DNA of 64,000 nt, taken from assembly GCA_949752735.1 (NCBI GenBank), contig OX457037.1, forward strand, positions 38,601,096 through 38,665,095. Direction: 5' to 3'. The translations under genes were made by a program, and so were the position numbers. Numbering within the stretch: the stretch's first letter is position 1; each line of letters begins with the position of its first letter. Origin of the DNA: Lumbricus terrestris. Taxonomy: Eukaryota; Annelida; Clitellata; Crassiclitellata; Lumbricidae. Shown in pieces: positions 1 through 12,022 of this stretch. Below the pieces are notes generated by a model. The model did no database searches, had not been told where the DNA came from, and was given only the letters and a program-made list of their open reading frames with translations.

Positions 1-355
1 AATGCATAGGAGTTTTAACGTTGAGTTATTTTGATACACGTAAAATAGTCGTTTACGATAACTTTGTGTATGTTTGCCACTGCTGAATGTTGAAGAAGAA
101 AAAATCGAAAACGTGTCGTTGATTTGCATAACGAAGTTAGAGAACCATATAGATACTTATAACTAACCATTAGCTGTCACAGTACAGTTAATTTAGGATA
201 GGCTTAGGCAACGCTGAACTTTTGAAGAGACTGGAAAAGCGTAAGGGAATAAGCTCACATTATGTAGGTATGCATACGTAGCCTATGTAGTACTATGCAG
301 TATGCATGCATGTATCACGGTATACCTCCTACATTTATCTAATTTCGTAATCTCT
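1..355. other. unannotated AT-rich sequence
   Basis: No open frame, repeat or splice signal I can support. Short ATGCATGC-like runs near 290-315 are low complexity. Confidence 0.5.
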
Positions 356-424
356 ATTAGCGCCTCTGAGGAGTTCTCTTGAAGTGGCGCTATATAAATG
401 TACGATTACAATTACAATTTAAAA
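356..424 (+). repeat. LINE/SINE family A 3' tail
   Basis: The sequence reads AGCGCCTCTGAGGAGTT, then CTTGAAGTGGCGC, then TATATAAATG and a TTACAATTACAATT end. It is nearly identical to the tail at 52528-52592, where it follows LINE protein remnants. The same tail ends the full-length SINE at 61351-61548. This is a 5'-truncated copy. Nothing was recognised from 425 to 625. Confidence 0.75.
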
Positions 425-623
425 AATTACAATTACATGTAGCTTGCCTGGCAGGTGCCTGCAATGCTTGCCATGGATGCATTTCATCTATACGGCAACA
501 GTTAGGCAGAGTAGTCAAAGTCTTTGTGTTGACCAATTGCGCAATGCGCATGCAATTAGTCAGCCATTACTTCGCTGCCTATTCTCGGTTGGATTAATAG
601 ATTTGCAGCGTAATTCCAATGAG

Positions 624-625
<2 letters not shown>

Positions 626-686
<61 letters not shown>
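626..686. repeat. (TA)n microsatellite
   Basis: About 30 uninterrupted TA units, ending in ATGCAT. Confidence 0.95.
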
Positions 687-689
<3 letters not shown>

Positions 690-862
690 TACTGCTTAGG
701 TCTCGGCATGAGCTTGGTATAAAGGCGCATAGGCATGTATACTTGTATACTTGTATAGGCTTAGGTCTTCGTCCATTTCAGATTAATGATCGTCGATCTA
801 ATTTCGATCTAATTTCGATCTTCGAGTGACGGACTGGACAACGGATCTTGGCATCTGCGACG

Positions 863-1370
<508 letters not shown>

Positions 1371-1796
1371 TGTGTAAACGTACCAGTGCCTTCTATCTAC
1401 CATCTGTCTTCTGTCTGCTTATATCGTGTCCACATCAAAGTATACGTCTCTGCCCAAGTCAGCTGCCGTCTCCTTCTCTGTATACATGATAAACGCAGAC
1501 AGATATGCAGACAGATGAATAGAGAGAGATAGGCAGGAACACACACAGACAGACAGACAGACAACATACAGCCACACAGACGACAGCAGACGATGCAAGC
1601 AGTCTGATTCGCTGAAAGGAATTCAGCGACGCTCTGAAAGACAGACGGACAGTTTGTATTATGAACCCTGAACGATGCGAATGCGACTAATGGTGGAGCG
1701 ACGGGTTGAAGTAGCAATTTGTATCCGATGGTTCTTCGTTAGTCTGTCGATTGATCCTCAGGCGACCTCTCGGTCAGAACAGATGGAAGACGACCA

Positions 1797-2345
1797 TAAA
1801 GAAGAAGAGGAGGAGGAGGAGGAGACGGAGGAGGAGGAGGAGGAGAAGGAGAAGGGAGGAGGAGAAGGAGGAGGAAGAGGAGAAGGAGAAGGAGAAGGAG
1901 GAGGAGAAGGAGGAGAAGGAGAAGAAGGAAGAAAAGGAGGAGGAGGAGGAGGAGAAGAAGAAGAAGGAGGAGAAGGATAAGGAGGAGAAGGAGGAGAAGG
2001 AGAAGGAGAAGGAGAAGGAGGAGAAGGAGAAGAAGGAAAAGGAGAAGGAGGAGAAGGAGAATGATAAGGAGAAGGAGGAGAATGAGAAGGAGTCGGAGAA
2101 GAAGGAGAAGGAGAGAAGGATTAAGGAGGAGGAGACAGGAAGACAGGGAAGGCAAGACGAAGCAAAGAATCAGAGGACGAGTGGAAGAAGGGAGGGAAGA
2201 CAGAGACAGCCAACTGACAGAAGACAGACGGACAGAGACAGAGACAGACAGAGAGAGGGAGAAAGAGAAGAAGGGAGACAGACAGAGACAGGCAGACAGG
2301 CAGACACAGAGACAGAGTGAGCTAGAGAGAGGCAGAAAAAGACAC
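1797..2345. repeat. GGA/GAA polypurine block passing into CAGA units
   Basis: About 330 bases of almost pure purine (GAGGAG, GAAGAA) run to about 2130. After that the block degenerates into GACAGA and GAGACAGA units. The purine strand is the + strand here, whereas the similar array at 14743-15465 has the pyrimidines on +. Bases 2346-2790 hold no recognisable gene; CGTC/CCGT units occur around 2620-2650. Confidence 0.95.
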
Positions 2346-2792
2346 ATAGAGAGCGAGAAGGACAAGGACAGACGTATAGAGAGGGAGGCAGGACGCGAGA
2401 ACTGCAGGGAGAGAGGGATGTGATGATACAGACAGTGATACAACGAAAAACCAAGGTCAGCATGGCCACAGAAGAACAATGATGCAGACAGGAAGGCAGA
2501 CAGCAGCAATAAGAGTGCTTGATGGCTGATCAGATCAATTTTTGCTCCTCATGGTGATTCCTAAAGCATCCTTCAGCCCGACCTCTGATCGCGTGTCCTC
2601 CTCCTTCTGCCTCCTCGCCTTCCGTCCGTCCGTTCGTCCGTCCGTCTCCCCATCGTTCGTTACTTGAGTCGGAAGACGACTGCTGCCTGAATTTAGCGAT
2701 GCAAGTTGACCGCTTATAGCCTTGGCAAAATATAGCGCCCAGTCTTCAAGCTGAGCAGACGTTAGAGACGGATTGGAGGTCGGTAGAGTGAT

Positions 2793-3703
2793 GGGCAGGT
2801 CGGTCGGTGGGTCGGTCGGTCGGTCGGTGGGTAGTTGGTTGGGTGGGTCGGTCGGTCGGTGGGTCGGTCGGTCGGTCGGTCGGTGGGTGGTTGGGTGGGT
2901 CGGTCGGTCGGTGGGTCGGTCGGTCGGTCGGTGGGTGGTTGGGTGGGTCGGTCGGTCGGTCGGTCGGTCGGTGGGTCGGTCGGTCGGTCGGTGGGTGGTT
3001 GGGTGGGTCGGTCGGTCGGTGGGTTGGTCGGTCGGTCGGTGGGTGGGTGGGTCTGTCGGTCGGTCGGTCGGTCGGTCGGTGGGTCGGTCGGTCGGTCGGT
3101 GGGTGGTTGGGTGGGTCGGTCGGTCGGTGGGTCGGTCGGTCGGTGGGTGGTTGGGTGGGTCGGTCGGTCGGTCGGTGGGTCGGTCGGTCGGTGGGTGGTT
3201 GGGTCGGTCGGTCGGTCGGTCGGTGGGTGGTTGGGTGGGTGGGTGGTTGGGTGGGTCGGTCGGTCGGTGGGTCGGTCGGTCGGTCGGTCGGTGGGTGGTT
3301 GGGTGGGTGGTTGGGTGGGTCGGTCGGTGGGTCGGTCGGTGGGTCGGTCGGTCGGTCGGTCGGTGGGTGGTTGGGTGGGTCGGTCGGTCGGTGGGTCGGT
3401 CGGTGGGTGGTTGGGTCGGTCGGTCGGTCGGTCGGTGGTTGGGTGGGTGGGTGGTTGGTGGGTCGGTCGGTCGGTGGGTCGGTCGGTCGGTGGGTCGGTC
3501 GGTCGGTCGGTGGATGGTTGAGTGGGTCGGTCGGTCGGTGGGTCGGTCGGTCGGTGGGTGGTTGGGTCGGTCGGTCGGTCGGTCGGTGGGTCGGTGGGTG
3601 GTTGGGTCGGTCGGTCGGTCGGTCGGTGGGTCGGTCGGTGGGTCGGTGGGTGGTTGGGTCGGTCGGTCGGTCGGTGGGTCGGTCGGTGGGTCGGTCGGTC
3701 GGT
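2793..3703 (+). repeat. GGTC/GGTG/GGTT tetranucleotide array with higher-order pattern
   Basis: About 910 bases are built from GGTC, GGTG and GGTT quartets. They are arranged in recurring larger blocks: runs of GGTC, then GGGTGGTTGGGTGGG. The G-rich strand is + throughout. Because 4 is not a multiple of 3, all frames give glycine/serine/valine/arginine/tryptophan repeats without stops. These open frames are artefacts. Confidence 0.95.
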
Positions 3704-3793
3704 CTGATCTAAGGTGCTTGTGTCCGTAGCCTTGGTCTGCAGAGGAATGAATTAAGTATGCGCGGAGTGCAAGACTTCAGCGGCCTATGTGTC

Positions 3794-3890
3794 ATTATCA
3801 TCATCATCATCGTCGTCGTCGTCGTCATCGTTGTCATCGTCGTTATCGTATTCGTCGTCGTCATCATCATCATCATCGTCGTCGTCGTCG

Positions 3891-3931
<41 letters not shown>

Positions 3932-3943
3932 TTCATCGTCATG

Positions 3944-3974
<31 letters not shown>

Positions 3975-3978
3975 CCAT

Positions 3979-4010
<32 letters not shown>

Positions 4011-4070
4011 TCATCATCATCATCATCATCTTCATCATCATCATCATCATCATCATCATCGTTGTCATCA
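3794..4070. repeat. (ATC)n / (GTC)n / (CAG)n trinucleotide array
   Basis: ATC units are interspersed with GTC blocks and a run of about seven CAG units near 3990-4010. Poly-Ile, His or Met translations are not genes. Confidence 0.95.
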
Positions 4071-4254
4071 GAGACGTCAGCTGCAGCCGAGATCTATAAT
4101 GTAAGTCCTGGAGAAAAACTCACAGTACACGTCAAGTCGTGAGTGTACAGCAGCTGTGTCGTTTTCTGTCTGATTGTTGTCTGATTGATATCTCGTCTCT
4201 GTCTCCGTCCATATATCTTTCTATTGTCAACGCCGTCAAATAAAGGACGAGACT

Positions 4255-4400
4255 CGATTTCTCATTTCTTTCTCTTCCTCTGTCTGTCTATGTGCGTCTG
4301 TGTGCTTAGCTCCGGTTTCTGTCTGTCTGTCTGTCTCTCTCTCTCTTCTCTCTCTCTCTCCCTCTCCCTCTCTCTCTCTCTTTCTGTCTCTCTCTGCGTA
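4255..4400. repeat. CT/CTGT pyrimidine-rich microsatellite
   Basis: Degenerate CTGT and CTCT units. The bases from 4401 to 4730 are pyrimidine-rich but contain nothing recognised. Confidence 0.85.
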
Positions 4401-4734
4401 TGCATGTCTTCCTTTCTGCGTACTTCTCTTCCATGGTCCATCAATTTATCTCCATACAGTTTCGACGTGTCATCATTTCATTCCGTTGCAATCAGTCGCT
4501 GATTCGTCTGACAGCAGACGTCATCAAACTCGTCATCAGTCGCCGACGAAAGAACGAGACACGACTCCCAATCCCTCCCTCTTTTTCTTCTTCCTCTATC
4601 CACCTGCCTCCCTCCATCATCAATTTTTCCGACCGTCCTTCTGTATAGTTCCATCGATCGATCTCTGTCGACCTCCGTTCCAGTTATACCGTCTGATCTA
4701 AGACTGTGTTTGATGGACAGCTGCTCAGGCCACC

Positions 4735-5432
4735 CCTACCACCACCACCACCACCACCACCACCACCACCACCACCACCACCACCACCACCACCACCACA
4801 ATGATCACTACCATCAACACCACTAACATAGCCACCACCATCACTGTCACCACCACCACCACCACCACCACCACCACCACCACCACCACCACCACCACCA
4901 ATACAACTACAATGACCACCCCCATCAACACCACCACCATAACCACCACCACCGCCATCACCATGATCACCACCAACACCACCACCACTACAACTACAAT
5001 GACTACCGCCATCAACACCACCACCATAGCCACCACCACCACATCACCATCACCACTGCCACCACCACCACCCCACCTCCACCACAGTTACAACAACCAC
5101 CACCACCGCAGCAACCATGACAACCACAAACACCATCATAACCACCACCACCACAACCACCACCACCACCATCAACACCACCATCAACACCACCACCATG
5201 ACCACCACTGCCACCACCGCCACCCCTCCCCACCCTACCATGACCACCTCCACCACAGCCACAACAACCATAACAACCACAAACATCACCATAGCCACCA
5301 CCATAACCACAACAACCACAACCACAACCAACACCACCATAATGACCACCATCATCACCACCATCTTAACCACCACCACCACCCCACCATAGCCACAACC
5401 ATCAACAACACCATCACCACCACCATCATAAC
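4735..5432. repeat. (ACC)n array, pure then degenerate
   Basis: A pure CCA run at about 4738-4799 is followed by roughly 630 bases of ACC diverged by ATC, ACA and ATA units. The degeneration grows toward the 3' side, where a tRNA-derived SINE head has inserted at 5436. Confidence 0.95.
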
Positions 5433-5435
5433 GAC

Positions 5436-5548
5436 GTGGGGCATGGTGGTGTAGTGGATATGTTCGTTGCCTTGCAGCCGGAAGGTTGCAGGTTCGAATC
5501 CACCTCAAGCCGCTGCATATGGACCTTGGGCAAGTCCTTCACTCACAA
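5436..5548 (+). repeat. tRNA-derived SINE, family A head
   Basis: A polymerase III A-box-like TGGTGTAGTGG is followed by a B box GGTTCGAATCC about 40 bases on, then the family body ACCTTGGGCAAGTCCTTCACTC. It matches the 5' half of the full-length copy at 61351-61548. The copy is cut off by ACC repeat at its 3' side. The tRNA fold is incomplete, so this is not a tRNA gene. Confidence 0.85.
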
Positions 5549-5662
5549 CCACCACCCCACTACCACCACCCCCTCCCATGACCACCTCCACCACCACCAC
5601 AACCACCACAATGACCACCACCACCATAATAACCACCACAATCACCACCACCACCAACTAAT
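5549..5662. repeat. (ACC)n degenerate array
   Basis: Continuation of the ACC array on the far side of the SINE head, which shows that the SINE landed inside the array. Bases 5663-6095 are unannotated. Confidence 0.9.
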
Positions 5663-6095
5663 AGATGAGCCGCTGAAAAACGAATTCGTTGATGACGTCT
5701 GTAGAGAAAAAAGTTCTCTATTCATTAGTCGAACGGCGAAAAGCTTCTTTCATGCAACTGAATAGCGATGAAATAATATTATGGATTGGTGAAACGAAAT
5801 CCGACGTCATCATCTCGTGAGTCTCTCGTACAAGGACAGAGAAAGAGAACGACCCAGCCGGGACTGCAGAGTCTCCAGGGAGACAACACTGACTCAGGCT
5901 GTCACCGCTTTATACATGTATAGGCAGACGCGACATTCCTATGAGTGGGACTTAATGGAGACCCACTGAGCCGTAAATGGACATTTCCAATAATTATGGT
6001 TCCTGCACTTGTCGGGTGCATTTCTTGACCCCACTGCTTACATTGCAGCATGAACTGATACTGAAGTGACCTTCTTGATGTCATAGAGTATAGAC

Positions 6096-6148
6096 ATGTG
6101 TGCGTGTGTGTGTGTGCGTTCGTGTGTGTGTGTGTGTGTGTGTGTGTG
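6096..6148. repeat. (GT)n microsatellite
   Basis: GT units with a few GTGC and TTCG interruptions. Confidence 0.9.
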
Positions 6149-6159
6149 CATGTTTAGAT

Positions 6160-6281
6160 CAATAATAATTATTAATTATTAGTTAATTAATTAATTATTA
6201 ATTATTAATTATAATTACTAATTATTAGCTAATTATAATTAATTAATTATTAATTATTAATTATAATTACTAATTATTAGC
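6160..6281. repeat. tandem duplication of an AATTA-rich segment
   Basis: Two copies of a roughly 50-base TTAATTAATTATTAATTA segment lie head to tail, each ending ATAATTACTAATTATTAG. There is no coding potential. Confidence 0.85.
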
Positions 6282-6380
6282 CTAGGATGGAACCTTGTTT
6301 AGAAGTATCGACTGTACACTGAGTATAGTGATTGAATTGGCGCTAGAACAGGTGCACATAAAAAAAAAATAAACATGCAA

Positions 6381-6512
6381 ACATAACCACCACCACAACC
6401 GCAACAACCGCAACCACCACCACCACCATGACCACCATGACCATTCCCAATACCACCACCACCACCACCCCACCTGGCCACCTACACCTCCACTCCACCA
6501 TAACCACCACAG
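6381..6512. repeat. degenerate (ACC)n array
   Basis: ACC and AACC units with ATG interruptions, like the array at 4735-5432. Confidence 0.85.
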
Positions 6513-6600
6513 TCTGAATTCTTAATCGCTCAAACAGGCTAACCTATACGGCGCTAGAGTATAGAGAAATCGGCAAACAGGTTCACTGATCAATGTCATT

Positions 6601-6911
6601 CAGTAGCGGCGCTAGGGGGGGGCTGGGGGGCTAAGCCCCCCCTAAAAAAGGTCATCCATTTTTTTCCCCATGTAAAAATAAAATATTTGGACAATTTACC
6701 CCCTTTAGCCCCCCCAAAAATAAGCGCAAGGTACGCACGAAGTTTGCCCCAGACAGCTCGGTGGTCACGGAAAAAAACCATTTTTCTGAAGAATTTGGTC
6801 GATGACTAAAAAAAAAAAAAAAAAAAGGTCGTCAGAAATTTTTTAGGCTGAGAACGGAAATTTTTCTGAAAATCTAGCCCCCCCAAAACGAAAATCCTTG
6901 CGCCGCCACTG
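6601..6911. mobile_element. hAT-type MITE, copy 1
   Basis: The left end reads CAGTAGCGGCGCTAGGGGGG and the right end CTTGCGCCGCCACTG, giving an imperfect inverted repeat. A perfect 8-bp duplication ATGTCATT lies at 6593-6600 and 6912-6919. An 8-bp duplication with CAG ends is typical of the hAT superfamily. At 311 bp it has no transposase, so it is non-autonomous. The interior contains a GACTAAAAAA ... GGTCGTCAGAAATTT motif shared with the other MITEs of this window. Confidence 0.85.
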
Positions 6912-6930
6912 ATGTCATTATATGTCTAAT

Positions 6931-7231
6931 TAGTGGCGGCGCCAGGATTTTAGTTTGGGGGGGGCGGCTGAAGCCTCGCGGCGAAAATTTTCCATTTTCG
7001 CCGCCAAAATTTCTGACGACCTTTTTTTTAGTCGTCGACCGAAATCTCATGAAAATTTTCCATTTTCGCCGCCGAAATTTCTGACGACCTTTTTTTAGTC
7101 GTCTTTTTTAGTCGTCAGCCGAAAATCGTGGATATTTCAATGTAAAAAAATTCGGATGGCCCTATTTTTAGGGGGGGCTGAGCCTCTTGTAGGGTGACTT
7201 AGCCCCCCAGCCCCCCTTAGCGCCGCCACTG
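6931..7231. mobile_element. hAT-type MITE, copy 2
   Basis: The ends are TAGTGGCGGCGCC and TTAGCGCCGCCACTG. The 8-bp duplication TGTCTAAT lies at 6923-6930 and 7232-7239. The element is 301 bp. It lies 19 bases from copy 1 and has its own target duplication, so it is a separate insertion. The interior again has the TTTCTGACGACC / TTTAGTCGTC motif. Bases 7240-7587 hold only a short CAG run at 7507-7530. Confidence 0.85.
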
Positions 7232-7587
7232 TGTCTAATGCATGCATGATGCAGTGCTGTAAAGACTAGACACTGGATCTCCAGGTGACCCATGCAGAAC
7301 AGAGCTGCAGGGCCATTGGCGACAGCGGGCGATCATATATCATGGCCCCAATTTGGCCCCAATGAAGAGCATCATGCTGTCAGTATACGGATGAATCGTA
7401 ATATAATCTGTTCATCAAGGCTACGAGTCACTCCATGTCGATTGGCGTGTTTATCCAGATTGATTTTAAGCCCAATTCCAAGGAATCGGACCGGTCCACT
7501 AAGAAGCAGCAGCAGCAGCAGCAGCAGCCCCAAGTGCAATTAAATCATCTCATGACTACAGGCGTCGTTTCCATGACAACGCAGGTC

Positions 7588-8070
<483 letters not shown>

Positions 8071-8183
8071 GAGCGCTACCTGCATGATGGTACTATGATA
8101 GTGACGTATGCATGTGCCATCGTCGTTGGCGTTCGTCTCCTTCGCAACAATAATTCCTGTCACTCGTCTATAGTACACACCTG

Positions 8184-8299
8184 CATGATGATGATGATGA
8201 TGATGTTGATGATGTTGATGATGATGATGATGACGATGATGATGATGATGATGACGATGTTGTTGATGATGATGATGATGATGATGTTGATGATGATGT

Positions 8300-8375
<76 letters not shown>

Positions 8376-8376
8376 A

Positions 8377-8443
<67 letters not shown>

Positions 8444-8446
8444 CGT

Positions 8447-8524
<78 letters not shown>

Positions 8525-8568
8525 CGATGACGATGACGATGACGAATTGACGATGATGATGATGATGC
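8184..8568. repeat. (GAT)n microsatellite
   Basis: About 125 GAT units with occasional GTT and GAC substitutions. Poly-Met, His, Ser or Ile frames on either strand are not proteins. A short CCA run follows at 8703-8731. Confidence 0.95.
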
Positions 8569-8897
8569 ATAGTGCTTGAGAAAATCTCTTATCACCTGTA
8601 TGCACGACAACCTAGACCTAGACCTATAACTGCCGATGTCCATTCCAGCGACTCTGATCATTCGAATAAATGCTTCATTGAGTCAGAGACGAGAACCAAC
8701 TGGACCACCACCACCACCACCACCACCACCAGATGCAATTATTGCTTAAATAGAAGTTTGATTAATGGAAATAATTCTTGATTCAGTAGAAATTTTGATT
8801 GATTCTATTGTTTGATTAGTATGACTGTTCATGAGTTTACATGTAACTCTTGCACAACCTGTAAAGGGGAGAATTTTTTCAAATTTCCCCCTATATC

Positions 8898-9055
8898 TGC
8901 CAATCCACCTCAAGCCGCCTCCGAGGTACCTTGGGCAAGTCCTTCACTCGCATTATAATTGCTCAGAGCTTCGGCGTGAAACTCCGATTTAGTGTCCGCG
9001 CTGTAGTCGGGAGCTCTTCTGAGTAGGAAATCTTGAAGGGGCACGATGACAAATG
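8898..9055 (+). repeat. SINE family A body and tail
   Basis: The start AATCCACCTCAAGCCGC corresponds to the B-box end of the tRNA-like head. The body TACCTTGGGCAAGTCC and GTGAAACTCCGA follows, then the tail GTCGGGAGCTCTTCTGAG ... CTTGAAGGGGC. The head is missing. Confidence 0.8.
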
Positions 9056-9469
9056 CACGTGCATAAAATTTTTCCTCCCACCATACGCGGTTAAATATAT
9101 AAACCTCTTTTCAGACAGATTATCCTATTACTGTATATATAGGCTATATATCTCGCGTATCCGTTTGAACAGAACGCTGCGATATAGACCTATTATACCG
9201 CCGTGTGTGCTAAGTATAACATAGGCCTACTGGGTGTTTAAAACGTTGACGAATAAAGGAGGGGGTGTTCCTACGGATGATTCAAGTCAAATCATTTTTC
9301 GTTGAACACTGAGTCGTTAAGACTTTTTAAACCGCTTTTCCAGTCAGAAAATTTATACAGACAGCTATGACAGAAATGTGTTTTTAAGGAATATTTTGAG
9401 TGAAGTTAGCAAAAACGAGCTAATAGTAGACAGATTCAGGTAGGTGTTCCTTTGATCACAACAATTGGG
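9056..9469. other. unannotated
   Basis: No gene is visible. One TAGGCCTA palindrome lies at 9222-9229. Confidence 0.5.
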
Positions 9470-9830
9470 TCTTGCTCCGAAGTATCTTTGTGATCTCATG
9501 GTTCGTCCCCCGATATAATTATGCCAATTCGCTTAGATCTCTTAGATCCTCTGATCGGTTGGGCCTCTTTGTTCCCCGTGTCAGGATAACCATGCATGTC
9601 TCAATCCGGATGCCTTGCTTGCATAAGACTCTCTCTATGAATTGGACTCCCTCCCCTCCATCAGTTCGCCACGCCATTCTCTCATGCTATATATAGTCTT
9701 TCCTCGTCCTTCAATCGTCTCAAAATCCGCCTTTTCTCTTGGGGTCGATTACGCTGGGAGCGCTTCTGAAATGCTTTTGCTGAGAGAAGCGCTTTGTAGA
9801 TGGTCGTATAAAATACAAGAATGTGAATTT
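9470..9830 (+). pseudogene. LINE ORF2 C-terminal remnant with family A tail
   Basis: Translations in shifting frames give LAPKYLCDLMV, SLRSSDRLGLFVPRVRI and an SFLVLQSSQNPPFLL-like piece. This resembles the C-terminal end of non-LTR retrotransposon proteins: an APKYL start, LRSS..LGLFVPR, then a short FK..LKT block. Stops and frameshifts break it. A diverged GGGAGCGCTTCTGA tail follows at about 9757. It is a 5'-truncated dead copy, probably of the LINE that supplies the SINE tails. I cannot tell CR1, L2 and RTE-like clades apart from this piece. Confidence 0.6.
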
Positions 9831-10589
9831 GTCCTACACTATAATTATTATGTAGACTAATATGATTGTGTCGCTGAAACGGCTACTGGATCTGATGTGG
9901 TCATATGGAATAGATGCAAACTGTCTTATATGGGGAAACAGGTCTTTATGAAACTATAACCAGCATGACCTATTAGCCAAGGCAAAATGTGTTAATTTCT
10001 ACGCGAATGCGCTCATCTCTAGCTGACACTGGTCGCAGTTGCTATTATAGAGTCTAGACAATTTGGGTATAATGTATCATTTGGATGCGTGAATGAAAGA
10101 CGTAGGGTATGAGGTTGGAGTTTTAGCGATAATATATTGAAGAAATGACTTAAGCCGCTACTGACCAAAGTGTGGTGTATGGCATGCATGGAAATCCTAT
10201 ACCCTCGGTCGGTAAATGGTTAAGACAACAACTTCAGTACACTGTAAATCAAAATGGCCATAAATCTCCCATCTCCACCGTATGCGATCACAATCTGCTG
10301 CATGCTTAAACCTTAGACCAGCGGCAAATCCAAAAGAATTTTAGACGGAAGCATCCCGAGCCATGTTGTTTTATTCAACAACACCCTATACAACATTACC
10401 CCCTGCAATGGTGAGCAAACAAAATTCCGTTCCATTCCAGTCGTCTAGAATTGCCACAGCTGCTGGCAAGGCTACTTAACACACGTCGCGCACTCTAGCG
10501 CCGCTTTATTGACGCAGTCACTATGCTGTTTCTGCTGTTCACACACGATACGCGCGCTATATAAAACTCAGTGCAGACAGCGAAGGCGC
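9831..10589. other. unannotated
   Basis: No supported gene. A TATATAAAA at 10558-10566 follows GCGCGC and looks more like the family A GCGCTATATAAA tail than a promoter. Confidence 0.5.
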
Positions 10590-11330
10590 AATACAAAGGA
10601 GGAAAAGAAGGAGGAGGGCGGGGAGGACGATGACCGAGCAGAAATCGATATCTATGTCGGCTGAGAGCGGTTGGATCGGCGGCGGGAAGAAGGAAGAGAG
10701 GAGAAAAGAGGAAGGCGGAACAGGTGGCGCAAGTTGATAAAGTGGAAAAAGAACAGCGGGATGCAAGGGGTGAAGAAGGAAGAGCTGAGGGAGGAGAAAG
10801 ATGAGGAGGAGGAGGAGTTGAAAGAGGAAGACGAGGAGGAGAGAATGTGGAGGAGGACAGAAAGTGGATGAGGAGGAGAAACGAAAGAAGGATAAATGGT
10901 GGAGGAGAAAGGGAGAAGGAGAAAGAGAAGGAGGGGAAGGAGGAGCAGAAAGAGGTGGATGAGGAGAAAGTGGAGGAAGAGGAGGAGAAGGAGGAGGAGA
11001 AAGAGGGGAGGAGGAGAAACGAAAGGAGGAAAAAATGGTGGAGAGAAGAAAGGGGAGGAGGAGGAAGAGGAGGAGGAGGAAGGGGTGGAGGAGGAGAAAG
11101 TAAAGGAGGAGAAATAAGAGGAAGACGAGGAAGAGAAGGAGGAAGGTGAGAAAGATGAAGGAACCCCTCTTCCTCCCCTCCTCTTATAGAAGGGTAGTAG
11201 GAGTAGGAGGAGGGATAGGAGGGAAAAGTGGAGGAGAGGAATAGAGGGAAGGAGGAGGAAAGAGAGGAGGAAGAGGAAGAGAAGGAGTGGAAATAAGAGG
11301 ATTAACAAGTTTGAGTGGAGGTGGAAGAGG
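10590..11330. repeat. GGA-rich polypurine array
   Basis: About 700 bases of GAGGAG, GAAAGA and GGAGGA are purine-rich on the + strand. They are broken by a CCTCTTCCTCCCCTCC segment at about 11165-11185 that could pair with the purines. Lys/Glu/Arg- or Ser/Pro/Leu-rich frames are artefacts. Confidence 0.9.
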
Positions 11331-11529
11331 ATAACAATATATGAAGTGTTGCCGGAAACAGAAGAAGAAAGACAAGGGAAGGGGAACATTTGGGGGGGGG
11401 AAGGAAGTTGACTTGAAGAGACATAAGAGGATCCGACGGAAGAATCAGAAATCGTGGACTGTAAAGCATACAGTGGGCAGAACAAACAAAAAGTTACTCC
11501 GGACATAGCTAGAAAATCAGATATTCTCC

Positions 11530-11815
11530 TAGTATTGATATAATCATCGTCGCCGTCGTCGTTGTCGTCGTCATAATGATCAGCATCAGCATCATCATCA
11601 TCTTCATCATCATGTCCTTCTCCTCATCATCATCATCGTCATCGTCGTCGTCGTGGTTGTCGTTGTCATCATCATCATCCATCCTCATCATCATCGTTCT
11701 TGTTTTGCTGTTATTATCATCATTTTTTTTATTATTATGATTCGTTATGATCATCACCATCATCATCGTCACCATAAGAATCTTCATCACGATCGTTATC
11801 ATCACGCATTTGTGA
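11530..11815. repeat. degenerate ATC/GTC array
   Basis: ATC and GTC units with increasing TTC and ATT interruptions toward the 3' side. Confidence 0.85.
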
Positions 11816-11848
11816 AGCGCCAATATGTAATGACGAAGCATCAAGCGA

Positions 11849-12022
11849 TGAGTGAGCAATAATTGTAAGTGAAGGACTTCATCAAGGTTCCTTCGTCAAG
11901 GCATCCATCTCCAGACTCAAGTGGGAGAGTGGGAACCATTGCCTTCTATATGGCAATGGTGGAACCCGCACTCTCCACGTCACAAGGCGAGCGCTTTAAC
12001 TAACCGGCTACCGTGACTCCGG
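11849..12022 (-). repeat. tRNA-derived SINE, minus strand
   Basis: On the minus strand, GTCACGGTAGCCGGTTAG and AAAGCGCTCGCC (A-box region) are followed by GCGGGTTCCACC (B box). The family A body CCTTGATGAAGTCC then TTCACTTACAATTATTGCTC comes next. The tRNA-like head differs from the copies at 5436 and 61548, so it may be a different head subfamily on the same body. Confidence 0.75.

Noticed and set aside
1739..2509. Leucine-rich minus-strand frame of 256 codons and Glu/Lys-rich plus-strand frames
   Set aside because: Purine-tract artefacts of the GGA array.
2773..3729. 318-codon Gly/Ser/Val/Arg/Trp frame that looks like a silk-like repeat protein
   Set aside because: A tetranucleotide array gives the same kind of open frame in all three plus frames (318, 301 and 228 codons), so there is no evidence of coding selection.
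10550..10570. TATATAAAA as promoter TATA box
   Set aside because: It is preceded by GCGC and resembles the LINE/SINE family A ending GGCGCTATATAAA; no downstream exon was found.
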